DNA from: Streptomyces sp. NBC_00377
GTDB taxonomy: Bacteria; Actinomycetota; Actinomycetes; Streptomycetales; Streptomycetaceae
Assembly: GCF_036075115.1 (NCBI RefSeq)
Contig: NZ_CP107958.1
Span: forward strand, 1,240,001 to 1,304,000
Direction of reading: 5' to 3'
DNA: 64,000 nucleotides
The notes beneath the pieces were generated by a model. That model did no database searches and was not told the DNA's origin. It was given only the letters and a program-made list of their open reading frames with translations. Position 1 is the stretch's first letter. Every line of letters starts with the position of its first letter. Positions 21,818-31,100 of the stretch are shown here, piece after piece. The position numbers and the translations under genes were made by a program.

Positions 21818-24800
21818 CGCTGTGCCTTCCTGACCGTGTCGGCCGTGACGGGGCCGTATTCGTCGCTGTCCACGGTGCTCGTCGTGTCCGGGTCGGTGTC
21901 GGACTCGGTCCCGCCGGAGGCGCCGAACGTCCAGTCGGGGCCGTCGCCCGAGGGTTCTTCCAGGAAGGCGCCGCCGCCGGGGAGGAGCAGGTTGATCTCG
22001 TTCTCCGTCTCGCGCATCGACATGCCGACGGTCAGCTCGGTCCACCGGGATCCGTCCGCCCGGCGCAGCAGGCCGTTCACGACGGTCGTCTTGTGCTTCT
22101 CCTTGCGGTAGGCGAGGGCCGAACTGCTCTCGTCGCGTTTGCGGCGCCATTCGTCCTTGAGCCGGTCCAGACGTTCGCTCAGGTACTCGCGGGCCCGGTC
22201 GCGCCCCACCCGTTCGGCGCGTTCAAGAAGCCGCCGTTCGACCTCCTGTGCGACCGGACCGTCGAGGTCGACGTCGTGGGCGTCGAGGTTGCGGGAAGAG
22301 TCGTAGACAGCGTGGCGCAGCGCGGCGACATAGGTGGCGGCGACGCCGCGGTCGAGCGCGCGGCGGGTGTACGGGGTCACCGACAGCGCTTCCACCTGAC
22401 GGTAGAACGTCGCGTGATAGTGCTCGAAGTCCTCGTAGTGGGCGAGGTCGCGGGGGCGTGACCAGTTGTAGAGGGTCACCACCAGGCCCGGGCGGGCGGC
22501 GTCGCGGCCGACCCGTGAGGACGCCTGGATGTACTCGGCCGTGTTCTTGGGCTGGCCCACGACGAGCATCAGGCCGAAGCGGGAGACGTCGACGCCGACC
22601 TGCAGCATGGAGGTCGCGAGGACGACGTCGACGGCCTGCCGAAGGAACGGCGTCATGGACGCGCGGGGTTCGCGCTTGTCCTTCATGGCGGTGGCGTACT
22701 CGCGCAGGAAGGCTCGCCTGCGCACCGAGGTGTCCCGCTCGGGGTCGAACTCGATCTCCAGCCGCTTCAGGGCCGCGCCGATGTCCGAGGAGGAGATGCG
22801 CGAGGTCAGTTCCTGGATGCTGAGCATCCCGGCTCTGCTGACGATGCGGTCGGACAGCGTGTCCTGGCCCTTGCGGCTGCCGTTGGACCGCACTCGGGTG
22901 GTGATGTCGTCGTCCATGTACCGCCGCATACCGGCGAGTTCACGGGTCGCGTTGAAGTAGCCGACGAGCGTCATGTATGGGTCCGCCGGCCTGCCGTAGT
23001 CGTCGAAGAGCTGCTGCGCCGCGAGCAGCAGAATCTCCGCGACGCGGATCTCGGCGGCCTTGAGACGGGTGCCGTGCGCACAAACGCCGAGGTAGCGGCG
23101 GCCGGGATTCTCCCGGCTCAGTTCCACCTGCCGGGAGAAGAAGGTGTCGCCGACGTCGAGCACCTGGGGAGGGAAGACGGCGACCTTGCGGCCGAAGACA
23201 CCGAGCACCTGGTCGGCGGCCCGCTTGGTGGTCGCGGTGGAGGCGACGATCTTGGGGCCGGCTTCGTGACGTCCTCCGTGCACGTCGGTGAAGCTCCAGG
23301 TGCACAACTGGTCGACGGCCGCCTCGAAGAGGCCCACGGTGGTACCGAGGGCTCCGGAGATCAGATGCAACTCGTCCTGGATGATCAGGTCCGGAGGTCG
23401 CAGGCGAGTGACGGGCTGGGCGGTGACGCCGGGCAGGTCGCCCCTGGCGTTGTGGCGTCCACCGCAGCCGGTCTTGGCATCCAGGTCGTCATGGCGGTAG
23501 CCGTGGCGGGGACACAGCTCGGTGACCCTGCCGAACAGCAGGCCCGAGTAGCCGTTCCACGGGAGCTGGGCGAACTTGTCGACCGTGGCGATCAGCAGCG
23601 AGGGGGCCAGCCGGTAGATCTCCTCGTCGACGGTGAGCACGGGGATGCCCTCGCCGAGCGCCTCGCGGCGGGAGAAGGGGCAGCGATCCTCCCCCTCGCC
23701 GCGAGGACAGTACAGCAGCACCCTGCGGCGCCCTTCGTCGTACTCCATGTTCGAGCGGGCGGTCAGCCCGCTGCCGCACCAGGGGCAGGTGAGGACTTGC
23801 AGGACCCGGGCATGCTTGTCGCTGGCGTTCTCCTTGGCTTCGGCGATCTGTTCCTTGGCCTCGTCGAACCAGTTCGGTGAGACGGAAGTGCCAACCCAGA
23901 GCCCGATCCGGAACGGGGTAGGTCCCCAGCGCCGGTCCCGCGCGAACTCCTCGCGGCGCAGTACTTCGCAGGCACTCACCAGGGCGGCGGCCCGCTGGAA
24001 CTGCTGAGCGGTCAGCAGCCGCAGGGTGTACCGCATGAGAACGCCCACGCCCGCCTCACCGCTGCGGGCGTCCGCTCCCGAGCCGATGGTCCCCTGGAGC
24101 CGTCTCAGGGCGAAGGTGTAGGCGGCGAGTCCGAGATACGCCTCGGTCTTGCCGCCACCGGTCGGGAAGAAGAGCAGATCGACGAGGGCTTCACGGCCGG
24201 TACCACGGTGCGGGTGTCCGGGCTGGGTGAGGGAGTCGAGGTTCAGCAGGACGAAGGCGAGCTGGAACGGACGCCAGCTGGCTGCCGCCTTGCCCTTGCC
24301 GTGTACCTCGTCGTAGGCCTCTTGGTAGGAGCGGGAATCGTTCTCGCGGCCGGCGCGGGCGGTCGCGATGGCCGTGTTGCGGCGCTGCAGGGCCATGGCC
24401 CGGTTGGCGAACCGGAAGGCCATCAGGGCCGTCTCGTCGGCCACGAGCCTGTCGATGCCGAGGGTGATGCGGTCGCAGACCTCCAGCGCCTGCTCGATGG
24501 CGGTCTCGGCCGCTTCTCGCAGGTCCTCGGGGAGTGAGGCGGAACTGCGGCGCTGCTGTTCCAGCCACGTGCCGTACCCGTCGGCCAACGGGGCCAGAGC
24601 GGCGCTGAGTTCGGCCCGGCGGTCGGGCACGGCAAGTGCCGCCAGCTCGTCCATGCCCAGCTCCAGTCCCTGGAGGAGGTCCTGCTCTTCGAGTGCCGGC
24701 GCGGTGGTCGCCCTGACGTCGTACTCAGGAAGCCAGACGGTGGTCAGGCGGTGCGCGTTGCGCTCTCCGTCGCGAACGTGTGCGTGAACGGCGACGTTGC

Positions 24801-25647
24801 GGCCATTGGCGTGGCTGAGACTGTCCCGATAAAGCAGGCGCAGTCGCCGCTCCTCGGCGTCCTCGGGCGCGTTGTCGTGACTCGCCGGCTCGAGGGGGTC
24901 GTCGACCGGCAGGAAGACGGCAGCCTGGTCGTCGGGAAAGGCGGTGACGTCGATCTCGGTCTGGAAGAGCCAGTGCGCGTCGCGTGCGTCCGCGCTGTCC
25001 GGCTGCCGGTTCACCAATGCCAGTTCGACTATGCGCAGGTCCTCGGCGCCCGCGCGGCCCGTGTGCCGCCGTACCTGCACGTCGAGGACGACGGTGTCGC
25101 CGTCGAGTTGAACGGTGCGGTCCGCACCGTCGGTCACGTCGATGTCCACCAGACGCTCGACCTGATCACGTGACCAGGCCCGACGCGTCGTCCCCCGCTC
25201 GGTGGCCTCGTCCGACTGGGTGTAGCGACCCCAGCGGACGGTAGCGCTGAGCGTACCGACGGAGGCCGGCGCGGTGAAGGACAGTCCCATGGAGGATGCC
25301 CAGATGTGTCCGGCAGCCTGGGGACTCAACCGGTCCTGCAGGTCGCTGTCGTCACCTTCCTGCTCGTCACCCGACTCGCCGTCCGCGCCCTGGGCGGCCG
25401 CACGGGCGATCCGGTCCGCGGTGACGGCCTGGGGGCGCGGGCCGAGCATGCCGACCAGGTACCGGTCACGGGGACCGGAGGAGGCACTCGGCAGGGTTTC
25501 CGTCTCACCGTCCCAGGGGCCCAGCAGATCCCGGCGGATGTAGTGCACGAGTGCATCCCGCACGGCGTAGGAGTCCCCGGCACGGAACGTCTGGGGAACT
25601 TCGTCGAGCGGATGCGGAACAGCGGCCTGGGCAGGCTGGGCCGGCAT
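21814..25647 (-). CDS. drmA: DISARM helicase DrmA
   Basis: This is a 1277-residue SF2-type helicase. Walker A is FFPTGGGKTEAYLG near residue 490. A cysteine cluster follows (CPWCGSGL near 620). The DExH box is IIQDELHLISG near 755. Late motifs are TSMLQVGVDVSRFGLMLVVG and EYIQASSRVGRD near 1020-1050. DrmA with DrmB is the DISARM core, loading on incoming unmodified DNA with free ends. The ATG at 25647 follows GGAAGGA and lies about 60 bp downstream of a good promoter; the longer frame would start upstream of that promoter. It is divergent from the UvrD-like gene and shares its control region. Confidence 0.95.
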   Translation of the reverse strand: MPAQPAQAAVPHPLDEVPQTFRAGDSYAVRDALVHYIRRDLLGPWDGETETLPSASSGPRDRYLVGMLGPRPQAVTADRIARAAAQGADGESGDEQEGDDSDLQDRLSPQAAGHIWASSMGLSFTAPASVGTLSATVRWGRYTQSDEATERGTTRRAWSRDQVERLVDIDVTDGADRTVQLDGDTVVLDVQVRRHTGRAGAEDLRIVELALVNRQPDSADARDAHWLFQTEIDVTAFPDDQAAVFLPVDDPLEPASHDNAPEDAEERRLRLLYRDSLSHANGRNVAVHAHVRDGERNAHRLTTVWLPEYDVRATTAPALEEQDLLQGLELGMDELAALAVPDRRAELSAALAPLADGYGTWLEQQRRSSASLPEDLREAAETAIEQALEVCDRITLGIDRLVADETALMAFRFANRAMALQRRNTAIATARAGRENDSRSYQEAYDEVHGKGKAAASWRPFQLAFVLLNLDSLTQPGHPHRGTGREALVDLLFFPTGGGKTEAYLGLAAYTFALRRLQGTIGSGADARSGEAGVGVLMRYTLRLLTAQQFQRAAALVSACEVLRREEFARDRRWGPTPFRIGLWVGTSVSPNWFDEAKEQIAEAKENASDKHARVLQVLTCPWCGSGLTARSNMEYDEGRRRVLLYCPRGEGEDRCPFSRREALGEGIPVLTVDEEIYRLAPSLLIATVDKFAQLPWNGYSGLLFGRVTELCPRHGYRHDDLDAKTGCGGRHNARGDLPGVTAQPVTRLRPPDLIIQDELHLISGALGTTVGLFEAAVDQLCTWSFTDVHGGRHEAGPKIVASTATTKRAADQVLGVFGRKVAVFPPQVLDVGDTFFSRQVELSRENPGRRYLGVCAHGTRLKAAEIRVAEILLLAAQQLFDDYGRPADPYMTLVGYFNATRELAGMRRYMDDDITTRVRSNGSRKGQDTLSDRIVSRAGMLSIQELTSRISSSDIGAALKRLEIEFDPERDTSVRRRAFLREYATAMKDKREPRASMTPFLRQAVDVVLATSMLQVGVDVSRFGLMLVVGQPKNTAEYIQASSRVGRDAARPGLVVTLYNWSRPRDLAHYEDFEHYHATFYRQVEALSVTPYTRRALDRGVAATYVAALRHAVYDSSRNLDAHDVDLDGPVAQEVERRLLERAERVGRDRAREYLSERLDRLKDEWRRKRDESSSALAYRKEKHKTTVVNGLLRRADGSRWTELTVGMSMRETENEINLLLPGGGAFLEEPSGDGPDWTFGASGGTESDTDPDTTSTVDSDEYGPVTADTVRKAQR

Positions 25648-25713
25648 GCGGTGGGTCCTTCCGGACAGGGCCGTTGGAGCACGGATGTGCACCGGTGGTG
25701 TGACAGCACGAGA

Positions 25714-25743
25714 AATATAGACCCGTTGACTCAGTTCACACAA
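25714..25743 (-). promoter_or_regulatory. Promoter of drmA with shared 15-bp inverted-repeat operator (copy a)
   Basis: On the minus strand, -35 TTGTGT (25743-25738) and -10 TATATT (25719-25714) are separated by 18 bp. Copy a of the shared repeat, TGTGAACTGAGTCAA (25740-25726), overlaps the -35 box. TATATT is unusually AT-rich for this DNA. The drmA ATG follows about 65 bases downstream of the -10. Confidence 0.65.
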
Positions 25744-25829
25744 CGAATACGGGGGGTCCCTCGCTCTGCATTCCGTCAGTCTCTAGGCTGGTGCCCGCCC
25801 ACCAGCCCGTCCGCGACCCGAGGACTCCC

Positions 25830-28001
25830 ATGCCCCGTCTCGCCCTCTCCGATGACTTCGTCGCGGATCTGATCTCTCTGCAGAGGCCTGTCCAGAAGGA
25901 GGTCAACGACGCGATCCAGATGTTCCGGAGCCTGACCGTGCCTCAGCTCCACGCCAGCAAGGGAATGCATCTGGAGAAGCTCGAGCGGGCGCGCGACCCC
26001 CGGATCCGTACGATCCGGGTCACCAGGTTCTACCGGGGGGTTCTCCTCGCCCCGGACGACGGCAGCGAGTTGTTCACCCTCCTCAGGGTGGCACCCCACG
26101 ACGAGGCGATCAACTGGGCCTGCAAGCGCGCCTATTCGGTCAACGGCGCCACCGGAGGCCTGGAGGTCCGCAATGTCGAGGCACTCGAGCAGATGGAGAC
26201 CTACTTCGAGACGAAGGCGGTCCAGACCCCGGCCCGGCTCTTCGCGCACCACTCCGACACCGTGCTGCGTGACCTCGGCATCGACGAGCAGGTCCTGCGA
26301 CTGGCGCGCGTGTGCGTCACCGCCGACGACCTGACGGTCATGGCGCCCCCCATGATGCCTGCCGACCAGTACGAGGTACTGGAATACCTGGCGGCCGACT
26401 ACTCGCCCCAGGACGTCTGGGAGCAAGTGATCGCCCCGCGCGGGCAGACGGTGCGCACGGCGGAGGACCGACCGGCCGTCACGCTCAGCCAGGCGATCCT
26501 CAACACGCCCGACCGCATCGTGGAGGTCACCGGCCCCGGCGAGCTGGAGAGGATCCTCACCGAGGACTTCATCCGCTGGCGCGTCTTCCTGCACCCCGCC
26601 CAGCGCCGGTACGCCTACCACGCGGGCTTCAACGGACCGGCTCAGGTGACGGGCGGTCCCGGCACCGGCAAGACGGTCGTCGCCCTGCACCGGGTACGGC
26701 ACCTGCTGCGCACCGGACGCAAGGAGGACCGGATCCTGCTCGCCACCTTCACCAACGCCATGGCGGCCGCCCTGCGGGACAGCCTGGCCCTCCTGCTCGG
26801 CGACGCGGACACGCACCTGCTCGACCGTGTCGACGTCACGACGGTGGACTCGCTGGCCGCCAGGGTCATCCGGGAAGCCCGGGGCAGCTCGCCGAAACCG
26901 CTGTCGGCGGCGGCGGAGAAGAGCGCGTGGGCCCGTGCCGCCGCGCGCGAGGACCTCCCCTGGTCGGAGCGCTTCCTGTCCCAGGAGTTCCGCAACGTCG
27001 TCCTGGCTCAGGGACTGCGGACGCCTGAGGACTACCTGCGATGTGTGCGCAGGGGGCGCGGCACACAGGTAGGGCGGGTGCAACGGGCCCGGTTGTGGCG
27101 GGTCATGGAGCGGTTCACGGGTGACCTGGCCTCGCGCGACTGCGCGACGTACACGATGGTGTGCGACCAGGCCGCCCGGATTCTGGCCGATCAGGGGCCG
27201 CGCTACCGCCACGTCGTGGTGGACGAGGCACAGGATCTGCACCCGGCCCAGTGGCGGGTGCTGCGTGCCTGCGTGGCCGAGCAGGCCGACGACCTGTTCC
27301 TCGTCGGCGATCCCCATCAGCGCATCTACGACTCCCGGGTCTCGCTGCGGTCCCTGGGCGTCAACGTGCGGGGACGGACGTCCCGGCTGCGCCTCAACTA
27401 CCGCAGCACGGAGGAGATTCTGCGCTGGTCCGCGTCCCTCCTGGACGGTCAGCCGGTGGGCCGACTCGGTGAGGACGACGAGGACGACGGCGGCCAGGAC
27501 TCGCTGCGGGGCTACCGTTCCGAACTGCACGGCCGCGTTCCGGTGGCTCGTGGCCATGCCAGCCAGGACGACGAACTGCGCGCACTGGTGGAGCAAATCC
27601 GCACATGGGTCGACCAGGACGGTGTGAAGCCGTCCGAAGTAGCGGTGTGCGCCCGGTTCAACACGCTGGTCGACGCTGTCATCGCCCGCCTGCGCAGGGA
27701 GGGTGTTCCCGCCGTCGCTGTCAAGGACGACCCGGGGCCGTCCGTGTCGGGTGTGCGCGTGGCGACGATGCATGCCATGAAAGGGCTGGAGTTCCGTTGT
27801 GTGGCTGTCGTCGGCGTGACGTCCCACGTGCTGCCGTTCGCTCCGCAGGTGACGCCCGCCGACGAGGACGCCGTGCAGCACCGTTCGGATCTTCTGGCCG
27901 AGCACTGTCTGCTCTTCGTGGCCTGTACGCGGGCGCGCGACGCGCTGGCGATCTCCTGGAGCGGTGAGCGCAGCCGCATGCTGGACCCGGTCGCCGGCTG
28001 A
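25830..28001 (+). CDS. UvrD-type SF1 helicase with RelE-like N-terminal domain
   Basis: The 723-residue protein begins with ~95 residues resembling the RelE/ParE toxin fold (FVADLISLQRPVQKEVNDAI, then RTIRVTRFYRGVLLAPDD). An SF1A helicase follows. Walker A is TGGPGTGKTVVALHRVRHLL near residue 275. Later motifs are VVVDEAQDLHPAQW, FLVGDPHQRIYDSR, LNYRSTEEIL and VATMHAMKGLEFRCVAV, ending in LFVACTRARDALA near residue 700. The ATG follows GAGG by six bases and replaces a longer frame. It is divergent from drmA across a 182-bp region carrying operator copy a. The toxin-like fold may bind RNA or ribosome-linked targets; this is inference. Confidence 0.85.
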   Translation: MPRLALSDDFVADLISLQRPVQKEVNDAIQMFRSLTVPQLHASKGMHLEKLERARDPRIRTIRVTRFYRGVLLAPDDGSELFTLLRVAPHDEAINWACKRAYSVNGATGGLEVRNVEALEQMETYFETKAVQTPARLFAHHSDTVLRDLGIDEQVLRLARVCVTADDLTVMAPPMMPADQYEVLEYLAADYSPQDVWEQVIAPRGQTVRTAEDRPAVTLSQAILNTPDRIVEVTGPGELERILTEDFIRWRVFLHPAQRRYAYHAGFNGPAQVTGGPGTGKTVVALHRVRHLLRTGRKEDRILLATFTNAMAAALRDSLALLLGDADTHLLDRVDVTTVDSLAARVIREARGSSPKPLSAAAEKSAWARAAAREDLPWSERFLSQEFRNVVLAQGLRTPEDYLRCVRRGRGTQVGRVQRARLWRVMERFTGDLASRDCATYTMVCDQAARILADQGPRYRHVVVDEAQDLHPAQWRVLRACVAEQADDLFLVGDPHQRIYDSRVSLRSLGVNVRGRTSRLRLNYRSTEEILRWSASLLDGQPVGRLGEDDEDDGGQDSLRGYRSELHGRVPVARGHASQDDELRALVEQIRTWVDQDGVKPSEVAVCARFNTLVDAVIARLRREGVPAVAVKDDPGPSVSGVRVATMHAMKGLEFRCVAVVGVTSHVLPFAPQVTPADEDAVQHRSDLLAEHCLLFVACTRARDALAISWSGERSRMLDPVAG

Positions 28002-28057
28002 GCCGCACCGGTCCTGTCCCCGCGATCCGCAACCGGGCCCTTCCCCCCGCGAACCGA

Positions 28058-28085
28058 AGGCGGGCCCCTGGGACAGGGCCCGCCT
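28058..28085. terminator. Bidirectional hairpin between the UvrD-like and helicase-nuclease genes
   Basis: AGGCGGGCCC (28058-28067) pairs with GGGCCCGCCT (28076-28085) across an 8-base loop, between two convergent genes. Confidence 0.72.
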
Positions 28086-28107
28086 CGTCACATTGCCGTG
28101 GCCAAGA

Positions 28108-31100
28108 TCAGACGCGGATCTCCCGCACGACGACCGTGCGCGGCCTGCCCTGGGACGCGTCGTACGAGATCTCGCGTCCCGTTGGCTGCCAGGTCAGCGC
28201 GTGGCCGAGCGGAGAGGACGGAGAGACGATGTCCGCCTCCTCGGTGGGCAGTTCGGCGATCGTGTACAGAGTGTCGTCGTCCACCTGCCCGTCGAACTCC
28301 AGGCGGAGCAGGGCGCCTGGAATCACGACATCGGGGACAGCTCCTTCCCGCCCGACGCCCACGGAGTCGAGGAAGGTCCGCAAGAAGGCGAGGCGCTTGG
28401 TGCGCCGGTCGCGCTGCTCTGCCTGGGTCTTCCTGAGGAAGACCAACTGGGCCGCGTCCGCTCCTTCGGGGCTCTCGTGGGGAGCGTCGACTGCCGCCTG
28501 GAGTTGCTGCACCTCACGCACCAGCCGCTGGAAGGCCGCGGCGGGGATCTCCCGCACGGGCAGGGGGCTCGGCGCCGTCGGCCCTGGGGTCGCCGACTGC
28601 GCCTCGCCCTCGGACCGTACGACGTGCCCTGCCGAGCGGGCTGGACCGGTCGGCCGTGCGGCAGGTGCCGCCGCCCCGGCCGCCCGTGCGGGAGCAGCCC
28701 CGCCGTCCGCGGTCATGCCACGCGGCCGCGTCGGAGCAGGCGTCGCCCGTCGGGCCGGACCAGTCAGGGACTCGCGCGGGTCCGTGGCCCTGGGCGCGGG
28801 CACCGCACCCAGAGCGGCCGCGGTCCCGGTCGGCACCTGCGGTCGCGCCCTGTCCCGGCTCCCCAGCTCATGACTCGATGCGCCTCGCGGCTCGGACGGC
28901 CCGCCGTCACCGACCGCAGCAGCCGCCCCGGCCCCCGCCAAGGCCACATCGGCGGTCTCGACCGCATCACCGCCGGCCTCCGCCTCACCGGTCGGCTCCG
29001 TCCCGCTGGGCGCGACGTCGTCGGCGGAACCGGAGACCTCCGGCTCCCGCCCGCCCGGTTCGATGCCCAGCCGATCCAGCTCGGCCCACAGCGGGGCCAG
29101 CGCCTGCTCGCGGTCGAGGTGGAAGCGACTGCCGCGGATCCGGACGAAGGTCCAGTCGACGCGTTCCAGGTCGCGCTGTCTGGCGGCCGCGGTGTCGGCG
29201 TCCTCGCCCTCGGCGAAGGCGTCGCCGTCGCAGGCGACCGCGAGGCGACGCGTTCCGCCCTCCACGACCAGGTCGATCGTGTGGCGGCCCACCTTGTACC
29301 CCGGACGGACCCGGTGGCCCCGTGCCGTCAGTTCCAGGTACACCTTCTGCTGGAACAGGCTGTCGAACGCTTCGTGCCGGACGTCGGGCAGGAGCTCGCC
29401 CTCGACCGCGACGACGTCCTCCTCCGCGGGACGGGTCAGGTGGTCGAGCCATCGGCGGCGCAGATCATTCTCGTGGAACTGTTCGGCCCGCGCGCTGTGG
29501 AACACCCACACCTGGTCCTGGGCACGCGAGGCCGCCACGTTGATGCGCTGCTCGTAGGTCTTGCCGTTGAAGCCGCCCGGGACCGCTCCGGCGGCCGTGG
29601 TCGCCGAGTTGACGAACGAGATGAACATGACGTGCCGCTCGTCGCCCTGGAAGTCCTCGGCGTCGCCGACCCGGATGCGGCGCTCCTCGCGCTGCTCGTA
29701 GTCGAGGCGCTCGGCGAGCAGGTTCTCCAGTTCCGTCAGGTGTCCCTTGCTCGCGCGCAGGCTGACGACGCCCATGGTCTTGCCGTCGTAGGCGGGGTCG
29801 GCGCAGCAGCGCACGATCGCGTCGACGAGGGCCTCGGCCTCGGCGGCGTTGGTCAGCCGGGCGTTGGCGCCGACAGCTTCGCCGGTCTCGACGTACACGG
29901 TGCGCACCGGGGGCAGCCGGTCGGCGCCGTACTGCCGCAGGGGCAGCAGATCACGGTTGTAGCAGAGGTCGTTGGAGAAGGAGATGATCTCCGGCATGCA
30001 CCGGAAGTGCTCCTTGAGCATGAGCGTGCCGCGGCCCGCCGAGAGGGCTTCCGTGAGGTCGAAGAAGCTGGACTCCGGGCCGAACAGGCTGCGGACGTCC
30101 GGTTCCAGCGCGGTGAGCAGGCGGTCCCTGAGGTGGAAGTACTCGTCCTGTTTGAGGCCGACGTTGGACGGACTGACCTGCTTGCTGTCGCCGACGACGA
30201 CCATTCGGTCGGCGAGCCAGCTCAGCAGCATGGCCTCCAGGCCGGACTGGCTGGCCTCGTCGACGATGACGACGTCGAAGAGACCCGGCCTGTCCATGGG
30301 TACGGTCTCGGCGACCTGGTGCAGCGGCATGATCCAGGCCGGCACCGCCGTCTGCGCCTTGCGCAGGGCGGCCTGTGCGTCGCGCCGGTAGCGGTGCTGG
30401 TACTTGCCCTTGATGCGGCGGGCGGCCTGCTGGTACGCGCTGAGTGCCCGGGACTGGTCGCCGGTGAGCAGTCCGAGGCAGCGGTGCCAGGCGCGGGCGG
30501 CGGCGAGCCGCGCGAGCATGATGCGAGCTTCGTCGTCGGCCTCCGTCAGCCGCCGGCGCAGGGTTCGCTCGGCCTCGGGGTCGGTCAGCCGCTCCATGCG
30601 GTCGCGCCACGCGGACCAGGCCCAGGCCTCGGCGAGCGAGGGCAGTCGGGCGTCCCAGGCGCTGTCCTCGTGTGTGGCGGTGATCCGGTCAGCGAGGGCC
30701 GGGAACGCCTCGCGGACACGAGCGAGCGCCACGTCCTGCTCGGCTCGCAGCCGGGCGGCCTCGCGTACCTCGGCCATCTCGTCGCTGAACGCGCGGTAGC
30801 CGTCGGGGTCACGGTCGCGGACGGTGCCGAGTGCGCGCACCACGGCGGGCGCCACCGCGGGGCGGTCGCCCCAGGCGCGCAGCAGTTCCTCGGTGTCCGC
30901 GATGAGCTTGCGTGACTGTTCGGCCGCGCGCAGGGTGGTCGACGCGCGCAGCAGGGTGCGTATGGCGTTCTCGACCGACGGGTCGTGCCAGACGGCGACC
31001 GCGAGCGCCGGGGAGGTGGCCGCGGCGGTCAGGACGTCGGTGCGGGCGGCGGCGACGGTGAGCAGCGCGTCGAGTACCTCCGCGTCCTGCCGCAGCCGCG

